This document shows positions 50,231-63,364 of a stretch of DNA of 64,000 nucleotides, piece by piece (position 1 is the first letter of the stretch; each line of letters starts with the position of its first letter). The notes below the pieces were generated by a model, which saw only the letters and a program-made list of their open reading frames with translations, had not been told where the DNA came from and made no database searches. The stretch covers positions 186,001-250,000 of the forward strand of contig CATQJL010000001.1 of the NCBI GenBank assembly GCA_958299035.1, in the 5' to 3' direction. The position numbers and the translations under genes are program-made. This DNA is from Cylicocyclus nassatus. Its lineage: Eukaryota; Nematoda; Chromadorea; Rhabditida; Strongylidae.

Positions 50231-52245
50231 TATATTTTGAGAATCGTTGTTTTTGCGAGCCTGCAAGGGTACTCGGACCCGACCTCTAGGACTGGCCTGG
50301 AGTTTTGTATTAGATTTCTCACTTTCCAATAGAGCAGTACTAGTCCTGGAAGCATTTGACGTTTCCGGAATCGTGAAGTTTTGAAGGAATATGGGTGGGT
50401 ATATATTGAGAATCGTTGTTTTTGCGAGCCATTGCAAAGGTACTCGGACCCGACCTTTGGGACTGGCCTGGAGTTTTGTATTAGATTTCTCATTTTCCAA
50501 TAGAGCAGAACTAGTCCTGGAAACATTTGACGTTTCCGGAATCGTGAAGTTTTGAAGGAATATGGGTGGGTATATATTGAGAATCGTTGTTTTTGCGAGC
50601 CATTGCAAAGGTACTCGGACCCAACCTCTGGGACTGGCCTGGAGTTTTGTGTTAGATTTCTCACTTTCCAATAGAGCAGAACTAGTCCTGGAAACATTTG
50701 ACGTTTCCGGAATCGTGAAGTTTTGAAGGAATATGGGTGGGTATATATTGAGAATCGTTGTTTTTGCGAGCCATTGCAAAGGTACTCGGACCCGGCCTCT
50801 GGGACTGCCCTGGAGTTTCGTATTAGATTTCTCACTTTCCAATAGAGAAGTACTAGTCCTGGAAACATTTGACGTTTCCGGAATCGTGAATTTTTGAAGG
50901 AATATGGGTGGGTATATTTTGAGAATCGTTGTTTTTGCGAGCATGCAAGGGTACTCGGACCCGACCTCTAGGACTAGCCTGGAGTTTTGTATTAGATTTC
51001 TCACTTCCCAATAGAGCAGAACTAGTCCTGGAAACATTTGACGTTTCCGGAATCGTGAAGTTTTGAAGGAATATGGGTGGGTATATATTGAGAATCGTTG
51101 TTTTTGCGAGCCATTGCAAAGGTACTCGGACCCAACCTCTGGGACTGGCCTGGAGTTTTGTATAAGATTTCTCATTTTCCAATAGAGCAGAACTAGTCCT
51201 GGAAACATTTGACGTTTCCGGAATCATGAAGTTTTGAAGGAATATGGGTGGGTATATATTGAGAATCGTTGTTTTTGCGAGCCATTGCAAAGGTACACGG
51301 ACCCGACCTCTGGGACTGCCCTGGAGTTTCGTATTAGATTTCTCACTTTCCAATAGAGAAGTACTAGTCCTGGAAACATTTGACGTTTCCGGATTCGTGA
51401 ATTTTTGAAGGAATATGGGTGGGTATATTTTGAGAATCGTTGTTTTTGCGAGCCTGCAAGGGTACTCGGACCCGACCTCTAGGACTGGCCTGGAGTTTTG
51501 TATTAGATTTCTCACTTTCCAATAGAGCAGTACTAGTACTGGAAACATTTGACGATTCCGGAATCGTGAATTTTTGAAGGAATATGGGTGGGTATATTTT
51601 GAGAATCGTTGTTTTTGCGAGCATGCAAGGGTACTCGGACCCGACCTCTAGGACTAGCCTGGAGTTTTGTATTAGATTTCTCACTTCCCAATAGAGCAGA
51701 ACTAGTCCTGGAAACATTTGACGTTTCCGGAATCGTGAAGTTTTGAAGGAATATGGGTGGGTATATATTGAGAATCGTTGTTTTTGCGAGCCATTGCAAA
51801 GGTACTCGGACCCAACCTCTGGGACTGGCCTGGAGTTTTGTATAAGATTTCTCATTTTCCAATAGAGCAGAACTAGTCCTGGAAACATTTGACGTTTCCG
51901 GAATCATGAAGTTTTGAAGGAATATGGGTGGGTATATATTGAGAATCGTTGTTTTTGCGAGCCATTGCAAAGGTACACGGACCCGACCTCTGGGACTGCC
52001 CTGGAGTTTCGTATTAGATTTCTCACTTTCCAATAGAGAAGTACTAGTCCTGGAAACATTTGACGTTTCCGGATTCGTGAATTTTTGAAGGAATATGGGT
52101 GGGTATATTTTGAGAATCGTTGTTTTTGCGAGCCTGCAAGGGTACTCGGACCCGACCTCTAGGACTGGCCTGGAGTTTTGTATTAGATTTCTCACTTTCC
52201 AATAGAGCAGTACTAGTACTGGAAACATTTGACGTTTCCGGAATC
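50058..52245 (+). repeat. 3,236-bp macro-repeat, copy 2
   Basis: Partner of 46,822-49,009. A visible difference is GACGATTCCGG at 51,551. The 49,009-50,058 interval between the copies holds a dimer repeat and a 5-bp-insertion monomer. Confidence 0.88.
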
Positions 52246-53199
52246 GTGAATTTTTGAAGGAATATGGGTGGGTATATTTTGAGAATCGTTGTTTTTGCGA
52301 GCCTGCAAGGGTACTCGGACCCGACCTCTGGGACTGGCCTGGAGTTTTGTATTAGATTTCTCATTTTCCAATAGAGCAGAACTAGTCCTGGAAACATTTG
52401 ACGTTTCCGGAATCGTGAAGTTTTGAAGGAATATGGGTGGGTATATTTTGAGAATCGTTGTTTTTGCGAGCCATTGCAAAGGTACTCGGACCCGACCTCA
52501 GGGACTGCCCTGGAGTTTCGTATTAGATTTCTCACTTTCCAATAGAGAAGTAGTAGTCCTGGAAACATTTGACGTTTCCGGAATCGTGAATTTTTGAAGA
52601 AATATGGGTGGGTATATTTTGAGAATCGTTGTTTTTGCGAGCCTGCAAGGGTACTCGGACCCGACCTCTAGGACTGGCCTGGAGTTTTGTATTAGATTTC
52701 TCACTTTCCAATAGAGCAGTACTAGTACTGGAAACATTTGCCGTTTCCGGAATTGTGAATTTTTGAAGGTATGGGTGGGTATATTTTGAGAATCGTTGTT
52801 TTTGCGAGCCTGCAAGGGTACTCGGACCCGACTTCTAGGACTGGCCTGGAGTTTTGTATTAGATTTCTCACTTTCCAATAAAGCAGTACTAGTCCTGGAA
52901 GCATTTGACGTTTCCGGAATTGTGAATTTTGAAGGAATATGGGTGGGTATATTTTGAGAATCGTTGTTTTTGCGAGCCTGCAAGGGTACTCGGACGACCT
53001 CTAGGACTGGCCTGGAGTTTTGTATTAGATTTCTCACTTTCCAATAGAGCAGTACTAGTCCTGGAAACATTTGACGTTTCCGGAATCGTGAATTTTTGAA
53101 GGAATATGGGTGGGTATATTTTGAGAATCGTTGTTTTTGCGAGCCTGCAAGGGTACTCGGACCTGACCTCTAGGACTGGCCTGGAGTTTTGTATTAGAT

Positions 53200-53365
53200 T
53201 TCTCACTTTCCAATAGAGCAGTACTAGTACTGGAAACATTTGACGTTTCCGGAATTGTGAATTTTGAAGGAATATGGGTGGGTATATAGAATCGTTGTTT
53301 TTGCGAGCCATTGCAAAGGTACTCGGACCCGACCTCTAGGACTGGCCTGGAGTTTTGTATTAGAT
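53200..53365 (+). repeat. Isolated 166-bp relative of the TATATAGAATC type
   Basis: It has the same four-base loss as the 167-bp units plus one T missing in GAATTTTGAAGG. It lies 8.5 kb from the nearest relative and lacks the GTATAAGATT marker, so it may be an independent deletion. Confidence 0.75.
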
Positions 53366-54210
53366 TTCTCACTTTCCAATAGAGCAGTACTAGTCCTGGA
53401 AGCATTTGACGTTTCCGGAATTGTGAATTTTTGAAGGAATATGAGTGGGTATATTTTGAGAATCGTTGTTTTTGCGAGCCTGCAAGGGTACTCGGACCCG
53501 ACCTCTAGGACTGGCCTGGAGTTTTGTATTAGATTTCTCACTTTCCAATAGAGCAGTACTAATCCTGGAAGCATTTGACGTTTCCGGAATCGTGAATTTT
53601 TGAAGGAATATGGGTGGGTATATTTTGAGAATCGTTGTTTTTGCGAGCCTGCAAGGGTACTCGGACCCGACCTCTAGGACTGGCCTGGAGTTTTGTATTA
53701 GATTTCTCATTTTCCAATAGAGCAGTACTAGTCCTGGAAACATTTGACGTTTCCGGAATGGTGAATTTTTGAAGGAATATGGGTGGGTATATTTTGAGAA
53801 TCGTTGTTTTTGCGAGCCTGCAAGGGTACTCGGACCCGACCTCTAGGACTGGCCTGGAGTTTTGTATTAGATTTCTCATTTTCCAATAGAGAAGAACTAG
53901 TCCTGGAAACATTTGACGTTTCCGGAATTGTGAATTTTTGAAGGTATGGGTGGGTATATTTTGAGAATCGTTGTTTTTGCGAGCCTGCAAGGGTACTCGG
54001 ACCCGACCTCTAGGACTGGCCTGGAGTTTTGTATTAGATTTCTCACTTTCCAATAGAGCAGTACTAGTCCTGGAAGCATTTGACGTTTCCGGAATCGTGA
54101 ATTTTTGAAGGAATATGGGTGGGTATATATTGAGAATCGTTGTTTTTGCGAGCCATTGCAAAGGTACTCGGACCCGACCTCTAGGACTGGCCTGGAGTTT
54201 TGTATTAGAT

Positions 54211-54383
54211 TTCTCACTTTCCAATAGAGCAGTACTAGTCCTGGAAGCATTTGACGTTTCTGGAATTGTGAATTTTTGAAGGAATAGAATATGAGTGGGT
54301 ATATTTTGAGAATCGTTGTTTTGCGAGCCTGCAAGGGTACTCGGACCCGACCTCTAGGACTGGCCTGGAGTTTTGTATTAGAT
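54211..54383 (+). repeat. 173-bp monomer with 5-bp insertion, copy 2
   Basis: Same insertion with a one-T loss in TTGTTTTGCGAG. It belongs to a block shared with 49.1-49.5 kb (offset 4,918) and with 55.7-56.5 kb (offset 2,031). Confidence 0.92.
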
Positions 54384-56241
54384 TTCTCACTTTCCAATAG
54401 AGCAGTACTAATCCTGGAAGCATTTGACGTTTCCGGAATCGTGAAGTTTTGAAGGAATATGGGTGGGTATATTTTGAGAATCGTTGTTTTTGCGAGCCTG
54501 CAAGGGTACTCGGACCCGACCTCTAGGACTGGCCTGGAGTTTTGTATTAGATTTCTCACTTTCCAATAGAGCAGTACTAGTACTGGAAACATTTGACGTT
54601 TCCGGAATTGTGAATTTTTGAAGGTATGGGTTGGTATATTTTGAGAATCGTTGTTTTTGCGAGCCTGCAAGGGTACTCGGACCCGACCTCTAGGACTGGC
54701 CTGGAGTTTTGTATTAGATTTCTCACTTTCCAATAGAGCAGTACTAGTCCTGGAAGCATTTGACGTTTCCGGAATCGTGAATTTTTGAAGGAATATGGGT
54801 GGGTATATTTTGAGAATCGTTGTTTTTGCGAGCCTGCAAGGGTACTCGGACCCGACCTCTAGGACTGGCCTGGAGTTTTGTATTAGATTTCTCATTTTCC
54901 AATAGAGCAGTACTAGTCCTGGAAGCATTTGACGTTTCCGGAATCGTGAATTTTTGAAGGAATATGGGTGGGTATATATTGAGAATCGTTGTTTTTGCGA
55001 GCCTGCAAGGGTACTCGGACCCGACCTCTAGGACTGGCCTGGAGTTTTGTATTAGATTTCTCACTTTTCAATAGAGCAGTACTAATCCTGGAAGCATTTG
55101 ACGTTTCCGGAATCGTGAAGTTTTGAAGGAATATGGGTGGGTAATTTTGAGAATCGTTGTTTTTGCGAGCCTGCAAGGGTACTCGGACCCGACCTCTAGG
55201 ACTGGCCTGGAGTTTTGTATTAGATTTCTCACTTTCCAATAAAGCAGTACTAGTACTGGAAACATTTGACGTTTCCGGAATTGTGAATTTTTGAAGGAAT
55301 ATGGGTGGGTATATTTTGAGAATCGTTGTTTTTGCGAGCCTGCAAGGGTACTCGGACCCGACCTCTAGGACTGGCCTGGAGTTTTGTATTAGATTTCTCA
55401 CTTTCCAATAGAGCAGTACTAGTCCTGGAAGCATTTGACGTTTCCGGAATCGTGAATTTTTGAAGGAATATGGGTGGGTATATTTTGAGAATCGTTGTTT
55501 TTGCGAGCCTGCAAGGGTACTCGGACCCGACCTCTAGGACTGGCCTGGAGTTTTGTATTAGATTTCTCATTTTCCAATAGAGCAGTACTAGTCCTGGAAG
55601 CATTTGACGTTTCCGGAATCGTGAATTTTTGAAGGAATATGGGTGGGTATATATTGAGAATCGTTGTTTTTGCGAGCCATTGCAAAGGTACTCGGACCCG
55701 ACCTCTAGGACTGGCCTGGAGTTTTGTATTAGATTTCTCATTTTCCAATAGAGCAGTACTAGTCCTGGAAACATTTGACGTTTCCGGAATGGTGAATTTT
55801 TGAAGGAATATGGGTGGGTATATTTTGAGAATCGTTGTTTTTGCGAGCCTGCAAGGGTACTCGGACCCGACCTCTAGGACTGGCCTGGAGTTTTGTATTA
55901 GATTTCTCATTTTCCAATAGAGAAGAACTAGTCCTGGAAACATTTGACGTTTCCGGAATTGTGAATTTTTGAAGGTATGGGTGGGTATATTTTGAGAATC
56001 GTTGTTTTTGCGAGCCTGCAAAGGTACTCGGACCCGACCTCTAGGACTGGCCTGGAGTTTTGTATTAGATTTCTCACTTTCCAATAGAGCAGTACTAGTC
56101 CTGGAAGCATTTGACGTTTCCGGAATCGTGAATTTTTGAAGGAATATGGGTGGGTATATATTGAGAATCGTTGTTTTTGCGAGCCATTGCAAAGGTACTC
56201 GGACCCGACCTCTAGGACTGGCCTGGAGTTTTGTATTAGAT

Positions 56242-56415
56242 TTCTCACTTTCCAATAGAGCAGTACTAGTCCTGGAAGCATTTGACGTTTCTGAAATTGT
56301 GAATTTTTGAAGGAATAGAATATGAGTGGGTATATTTTGAGAATCGTTGTTTTTGCGAGCCTGCAAGGGTACTCGGACCCGACCTCTAGGACTGGCCTGG
56401 AGTTTTGTATTAGAT
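56242..56415 (+). repeat. 174-bp monomer with 5-bp insertion, copy 3
   Basis: Same insertion, 2,031 bp after copy 2. TTTCTGAAATTG, in place of TTTCTGGAATTG, is private. Confidence 0.92.
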
Positions 56416-58184
56416 TTCTCACTTTCCAATAGAGCAGTACTAATCCTGGAAGCATTTGACGTTTCCGGAATCGTGAAGTTTTGAAGGAATATGGGTGGGT
56501 ATATATTGAGAATCGTTGTTTTTGCGAACCATTGCAAAGGTACTCGGACCCGACCTCTGGGACTGCCCTGGAGTTTCGTATTAGATTTCTCACTTTCCAA
56601 TAGAGAAGTACTAGTCCTGGAAACATTTGACGTTTCCGGAATCGTGAATTTTTGAAGGAATATGGGTGGGTATATTTTGAGAATCGTTGTTTTTGCGAGC
56701 CTGCAAGGGTACTCGGACCCGACCTCTAGGACTGGCCTGGAGTTTTGTATTAGATTTCTCACTTTCCAATAGAGCAGTACTAGTACTGGAAACATTTGAC
56801 GTTTCCGGAATTGTGAATTTTTGAAGGTATGGGTTGGTATATTTTGAGAATCGTTGTTTTTGCGAGCCTGCAAGGGTACTCGGACCCGACCTCTAGGACT
56901 GGCCTGGAGTTTTGTATTAGATTTCTCACTTTCCAATAGAGCAGTACTAGTCCTGGAAGCATTTGACGTTTCCGGAATCGTGAATTTTTGAAGGAATATG
57001 GGTGGGTATATATTGAGAATCGTTGTTTTTGCGAGCCATTGCAAAGGTACTCGGACCCGACCTTTGGGACTGGCCTGGAGTTTTGTATTAGATTTCTCAT
57101 TTTCCAGTAGAGCAGAACTAGTCCTGGAAACATTTGACGTTTCCGGAATCGTGAAGTTTTGAAGGAATATGGGTGGGTATATATTGAGAATCGTTGTTTT
57201 TGCGAGCCATTGCAAAGTTACTCGGACCCGACCTCTGGGACTGTTCTGGAGTTTCGTATTAGATTTCTCACTTTCCAATAGAGAAGTACTAGTCCTGGAA
57301 ACATTTGACGTTTCCGTAATCGTGAATTTTTGAAGGAATATGGGTGGGTATATTTTGAGAATCGTTGTTTTTGCGAGCCTGCAAGGGTACTCGGACCCAA
57401 CCTCTAGGACTGGCCTGGAGTTTTGTATTAGATTTCTCACTTTCCAATAGAGCAGTACTAGTACTGGAAACATTTGACGTTTCCGGAATTGTGAATTTTT
57501 GAAGGAATATGGGTGGGTATATTTTGAGAATCGTTGTTTTTGCGAGCCTGCAAGGGTACTCGGACCCGACCTCTAGGACTGGCCTGGAGTTTTGTATTAG
57601 ATTTCTCACTTTCCAATAGAGCAGTACTAGTCCTGGAAGCATTTGACGTTTCCGGAGTCGTGAATTTATGAAGGAATATGGGTGGGTATATATCGAGAAT
57701 CGTTGTTTTTGCGAGCCATTGCAAAGGTACTCGGACCCGACCTCTGGGACTGGCCTGGAGTTTTGTATTAGATTTCTCATTTTCCAATAGAGCAGTACTA
57801 GTCCTGGAAACATTTGACGTTTCCGGAATGGTGAATTTTTGAAGGAATATGGGTGGGTATATTTTGAGAATCGTTGTTTTTGCGAGCCTGCAAGGGTACT
57901 CGGACCCGACCTCTAGGACTGGCCTGGAGTTTTGTATTAGATTTCTCATTTTCCAATAGAGAAGTACTAGTCCTGGAAACATTTGACGTTTCCGGAATTG
58001 TGAATTTTTGAAGGTATGGGTGGGTATATTTTGAGAATCGTTGTTTTTGCGAGCCTGCAAGGGTACTCGGACCCGACCTCTAGGACTGGCCTGGAGTTTT
58101 GTATTAGATTTCTCACTTTCCAATAGAGCAGTACTAGTCCTGGAAGCATTTGACGTTTCCGGAATCGTGAATTTTTGAAGGAAT

Positions 58185-59351
58185 ATGGGTGGGTATATTT
58201 TGAGAATCGTTGTTTTGCGAGCCTGCAAGGGTACTCGGACCCGACCTCTAGGACTGGCCTGGAGTTTTGTATTAGATGTCTCACTTTCCAATAGAGCAGT
58301 ACTAGTACTGGAAACATTTGACGTTTCCGGAATTGTGAATTTTTTAAGGAATATGGGTGGGTATATTTTGAGAGTCGTTGTTTTTGCGAGCCATTGCAAA
58401 GGTACTCGGACCCGACCTTTGGGACTGGCCTGGAGTTTTGTATTAGATTTCTCATTTTCCAGTAGAGCAGAACTAGTCCTGGAAACAAAGTTTTGAAGGA
58501 ATATGGGTGGGTATATATTGAGAATCGTTGTTTTTGCGAGCCATTGCAAAGGTACTCGGACCCGACCTCTGGGACTGCCCTGGAGTTTCGTATTAGATTT
58601 CTCACTTTCCAATAGAGAAGTACTAGTCCTGGAAACATTTGACGTTTCCGGAATCGTGAATTTTTGAAGGAATATGGGTGGGTATATTTTGAGAATCGTT
58701 GTTTTTGCGAGCCTGCAAGGGTACTCGGACCCGACCTCTAGGACTGGCCTGGAGTTTTGTATTAGATTTCTCACTCTCCAATAGAGCAGTACTAGTACTG
58801 GAAACATTTGACGTTTCCGGAATTGTGAATTTTTGAAGGAATATGGGTGGGTATATTTTGGGAATCGTTGTTTTTGCGAGCCTGCAAGGGTACTCGGACC
58901 CGACCTCTAGGACTGGCCTGGAGTTTTGTATTAGATTTCTCACTTTCCAATAGAGCAGTACTAGTCCTGGAAGCATTTGACGTTTCCGGAGTCGTGAATT
59001 TTTGAAGGAGTATGGGTGGGTATATATTGAGAATCGTTGTTTTTGCGAGCCATTGCAAAGGTACTCGGACCCGACCTCTGGGACTGGCCTGGAGTTTTGT
59101 ATTAGATTTCTCATTTTCCAATAGAGCAGTACTAGTCCTGGAAACATTTGACGTTTCCGGAATCGTGAATTTTTGAAGGAATATGGGTGGGTATATTTTG
59201 GGAATCGTTGTTTTTGCGAGCCTGCAAGGGTACTCGGACCCGACCTCTAGGACTGGCCTGGAGTTTTGTATTAGATTTCTCACTTTCCAATAGAGCAGTA
59301 CTAGTCCTGGAAGCATTTGACGTTTCCGGAATCGTGAATTTTTGAAGGAAT
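58185..59351 (+). repeat. 1,167-bp seven-unit HOR
   Basis: The order begins with a 168-bp unit (TTGTTTTGCG plus CCTGC), a unit with GAATTTTTTAAGG and GAGAGTCG, and the 150-bp unit, followed by CCTGC units with TATTTTGGGAATCG and GGAGTATGGG. The length is 7 x 171 minus 30. The deficit is fully explained by one 21-bp deletion, one 1-bp deletion and four 2-bp deletions. Confidence 0.92.
58449..58598 (+). repeat. 150-bp monomer, copy 1
   Basis: A 21-bp deletion joins GGAAACA to AAGTTTTG at 58,487/58,488. It removes the GTTTCC arm and the CpGs of the TTTGACGTTTCCGGAATCGTG segment. Confidence 0.95.
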
Positions 59352-60858
59352 ATGGGTGGGTATATTTTGAGAATCGTTGTTTTGCGAGCCTGCAAGGGTA
59401 CTCGGACCCGACCTCTAGGACTGGCCTGGAGTTTTGTATTAGATGTCTCACTTTCCAATAGAGCAGTACTAGTACTGGAAACATTTGACGTTTCCGGAAT
59501 TGTGAATTTTTTAAGGAATATGGGTGGGTATATTTTGAGAGTCGTTGTTTTTGCGAGCCATTGCAAAGGTACTCGGACCCGACCTTTGGGACTGGCCTGG
59601 AGTTTTGTATTAGATTTCTCATTTTCCAGTAGAGCAGAACTAGTCCTGGAAACAAAGTTTTGAAGGAATATGGGTGGGTATATATTGAGAATCGTTGTTT
59701 TTGCGAGCCATTGCAAAGGTACTCGGACCCGACCTCTGGGACTGCCCTGGAGTTTCGTATTAGATTTCTCACTTTCCAATAGAGAAGTACTAGTCCTGGA
59801 AACATTTGACGTTTCCGGAATCGTGAATTTTTGAAGGAATATGGGTGGGTATATTTTGAGAATCGTTGTTTTTGCGAGCCTGCAAGGGTACTCGGACCCG
59901 ACCTCTAGGACTGGCCTGGAGTTTTGTATTAGATTTCTCACTTTCCAATAGAGCAGTACTAGTACTGGAAACATTTGACGTTTCCGGAATTGTGAATTTT
60001 TGAAGGAATATGGGTGGGTATATTTTGGGAATCGTTGTTTTTGCGAGCCTGCAAGGGTACTCGGACCCGACCTCTAGGACTGGCCTGGAGTTTTGTATTA
60101 GATTTCTCACTTTCCAATAGAGCAGTACTAGTCCTGGAAGCATTTGACGTTTCCGGAGTCGTGAATTTTTGAAGGAGTATGGGTGGGTATATATTGAGAA
60201 TCGTTGTTTTTGCGAGCCATTGCAAAGGTACTCGGACCCGACCTCTGGGACTGGCCTGGAGTTTTGTATTAGATTTCTCATTTTCCAATAGAGCAGTACT
60301 AGTCCTGGAAACATTTGACGTTTCCGGAGTCGTGAATTTTTGAAGGAATATGGGTGGGTATATTTTGGGAATCGTTGTTTTTGCGAGCCTGCAAGGGTAC
60401 TCGGACCCGACCTCTAGGACTGGCCTGGAGTTTTGTATTAGATTTCTCACTTTCCAATAGAGCAGTACTAGTCCTGGAAGCATTTGACGTTTCCGGAGTC
60501 GTGAATTTTTGAAGGAGTATGGGTGGGTATATATTGAGAATCGTTGTTTTTGCGAGCCATTGCAAAGGTACTCGGACCCGACCTCTGGGACTGGCCTGGA
60601 GTTTTGTATTAGATTTCTCATTTTCCAATAGAGCAGTACTAGTCCTGGAAACATTTGACGTTTCCGGAATCGTGAATTTTTGAAGGAATATGGGTGGGTA
60701 TATTTTGGGAATCGTTGTTTTTGCGAGCCTGCAAGGGTACTCGGACCCGACCTCTAGGACTGGCCTGGAGTTTTGTATTAGATTTCTCACTTTCCAATAG
60801 AGCAGTACTAGTCCTGGAAGCATTTGACGTTTCCGGAATCGTGAATTTTTGAAGGAAT
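59352..60858 (+). repeat. 1,507-bp nine-unit HOR, copy 1
   Basis: Same order as the 1,167-bp HOR with one extra dimer of 340 bp (169 + 171). The GGAGTCGTG/GGAGTATGGG pair therefore occurs twice in a row. Confidence 0.92.
59616..59765 (+). repeat. 150-bp monomer, copy 2
   Basis: Same junction (59,654/59,655), 1,167 bp after copy 1. Confidence 0.95.
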
Positions 60859-62365
60859 ATGGGTGGGTATATTTTGAGAATCGTTGTTTTGCGAGCCTGC
60901 AAGGGTACTCGGACCCGACCTCTAGGACTGGCCTGGAGTTTTGTATTAGATGTCTCACTTTCCAATAGAGCAGTACTAGTACTGGAAACATTTGACGTTT
61001 CCGGAATTGTGAATTTTTTAAGGAATATGGGTGGGTATATTTTGAGAGTCGTTGTTTTTGCGAGCCATTGCAAAGGTACTCGGACCCGACCTTTGGGACT
61101 GGCCTGGAGTTTTGTATTAGATTTCTCATTTTCCAGTAGAGCAGAACTAGTCCTGGAAACAAAGTTTTGAAGGAATATGGGTGGGTATATATTGAGAATC
61201 GTTGTTTTTGCGAGCCATTGCAAAGGTACTCGGACCCGACCTCTGGGACTGCCCTGGAGTTTCGTATTAGATTTCTCACTTTCCAATAGAGAAGTACTAG
61301 TCCTGGAAACATTTGACGTTTCCGGAATCGTGAATTTTTGAAGGAATATGGGTGGGTATATTTTGAGAATCGTTGTTTTTGCGAGCCTGCAAGGGTACTC
61401 GGACCCGACCTCTAGGACTGGCCTGGAGTTTTGTATTAGATTTCTCACTTTCCAATAGAGCAGTACTAGTACTGGAAACATTTGACGTTTCCGGAATTGT
61501 GAATTTTTGAAGGAATATGGGTGGGTATATTTTGGGAATCGTTGTTTTTGCGAGCCTGCAAGGGTACTCGGACCCGACCTCTAGGACTGGCCTGGAGTTT
61601 TGTATTAGATTTCTCACTTTCCAATAGAGCAGTACTAGTCCTGGAAGCATTTGACGTTTCCGGAGTCGTGAATTTTTGAAGGAGTATGGGTGGGTATATA
61701 TTGAGAATCGTTGTTTTTGCGAGCCATTGCAAAGGTACTCGGACCCGACCTCTGGGACTGGCCTGGAGTTTTGTATTAGATTTCTCATTTTCCAATAGAG
61801 CAGTACTAGTCCTGGAAACATTTGACGTTTCCGGAATCGTGAATTTTTGAAGGAATATGGGTGGGTATATTTTGGGAATCGTTGTTTTTGCGAGCCTGCA
61901 AGGGTACTCGGACCCGACCTCTAGGACTGGCCTGGAGTTTTGTATTAGATTTCTCACTTTCCAATAGAGCAGTACTAGTCCTGGAAGCATTTGACGTTTC
62001 CGGAGTCGTGAATTTTTGAAGGAGTATGGGTGGGTATATATTGAGAATCGTTGTTTTTGCGAGCCATTGCAAAGGTACTCGGACCCGACCTCTGGGACTG
62101 GCCTGGAGTTTTGTATTAGATTTCTCATTTTCCAATAGAGCAGTACTAGTCCTGGAAACATTTGACGTTTCCGGAATCGTGAATTTTTGAAGGAATATGG
62201 GTGGGTATATTTTGGGAATCGTTGTTTTTGCGAGCCTGCAAGGGTACTCGGACCCGACCTCTAGGACTGGCCTGGAGTTTTGTATTAGATTTCTCACTTT
62301 CCAATAGAGCAGTACTAGTCCTGGAAGCATTTGACGTTTCCGGAATCGTGAATTTTTGAAGGAAT
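60859..62365 (+). repeat. 1,507-bp nine-unit HOR, copy 2
   Basis: It repeats the preceding unit at exactly 1,507 bp with very few visible differences, for example CGGAATCG versus CGGAGTCG near the dimer. This is probably among the most recently homogenised parts of the window. Confidence 0.92.
61123..61272 (+). repeat. 150-bp monomer, copy 3
   Basis: Same junction (61,161/61,162), 1,507 bp after copy 2. Confidence 0.95.
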
Positions 62366-63364
62366 ATGGGTGGGTATATTTTGAGAATCGTTGTTTTGCG
62401 AGCCTGCAAGGGTACTCGGACCCGACCTCTAGGACTGGCCTGGAGTTTTGTATTAGATGTCTCACTTTCCAATAGAGCAGTACTAGTACTGGAAACATTT
62501 GACGTTTCCGGAATTGTGAATTTTTTAAGGAATATGGGTGGGTATATTTTGAGAGTCGTTGTTTTTGCGAGCCATTGCAAAGGTACTCGGACCCGACCTT
62601 TGGGACTGGCCTGGAGTTTTGTATTAGATTTCTCATTTTCCAGTAGAGCAGAACTAGTCCTGGAAACAAAGTTTTGAAGGAATATGGGTGGGTATATATT
62701 GAGAATCGTTGTTTTTGCGAGCCATTGCAAAGGTACTCGGACCCGACCTCTGGGACTGCCCTGGAGTTTCGTATTAGATTTCTCACTTTCCAATAGAGAA
62801 GTACTAGTCCTGGAAACATTTGACGTTTCCGGAATCGTGAATTTTTGAAGGAATATGGGTGGGTATATTTTGAGAATCGTTGTTTTTGCGAGCCTGCAAG
62901 GGTACTCGGACCCGACCTCTAGGACTGGCCTGGAGTTTTGTATTAGATTTCTCACTTTCCAATAGAGCAGTACTAGTACTGGAAACATTTGACGTTTCCG
63001 GAATTGTGAATTTTTGAAGGAATATGGGTGGGTATATTTTGGGAATCGTTGTTTTTGCGAGCCTGCAAGGGTACTCGGACCCGACCTCTAGGACTGGCCT
63101 GGAGTTTTGTATTAGATTTCTCACTTTCCAATAGAGCAGTACTAGTCCTGGAAGCATTTGACGTTTCCGGAGTCGTGAATTTTTGAAGGAGTATGGGTGG
63201 GTATATATTGAGAATCGTTGTTTTTGCGAGCCATTGCAAAGGTACTCGGACCCGACCTCTGGGACTGGCCTGGAGTTTTGTATTAGATTTCTCATTTTCC
63301 AATAGAGCAGTACTAGTCCTGGAAACATTTGACGTTTCCGGAATCGTGAATTTTTGAAGGAATA
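62366..63364 (+). repeat. 999-bp HOR derivative lacking three monomers
   Basis: The unit starts like the 1,507-bp HOR. At about 63,528-63,550, GGAGTATGGGTGGGTAT runs directly into ATTTTGAGAGTCG. The distance between these two markers is 530 bp in the preceding HOR and 22 bp here, a loss of 508 bp, which is 171 + 169 + 168. The next 150-bp unit accordingly lies 999 bp after the previous one. Confidence 0.92.
62630..62779 (+). repeat. 150-bp monomer, copy 4
   Basis: Same junction (62,668/62,669), 1,507 bp after copy 3. Confidence 0.95.

Larger units (their letters stand above)
52245..58184 (+). repeat. Indel-rich, weakly ordered zone
   Basis: This zone has the densest small indels of the window: GAAGGTATGGG (two bases lost; 52,766, 53,940, 54,620, 55,971, 56,825, 58,010), GAATTTTGAAGG (52,925 and 53,260), GGGTAATTTTGAG (55,139), CGGACGACC (52,992) and TTGTTTTGCG. 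Most monomers are the 169-bp CCTGC type. The only longer repeat I could follow is 53,660-54,455 against 55,691-56,487 (offset 2,031), with one extra monomer inserted soon after the second copy. Confidence 0.8.
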
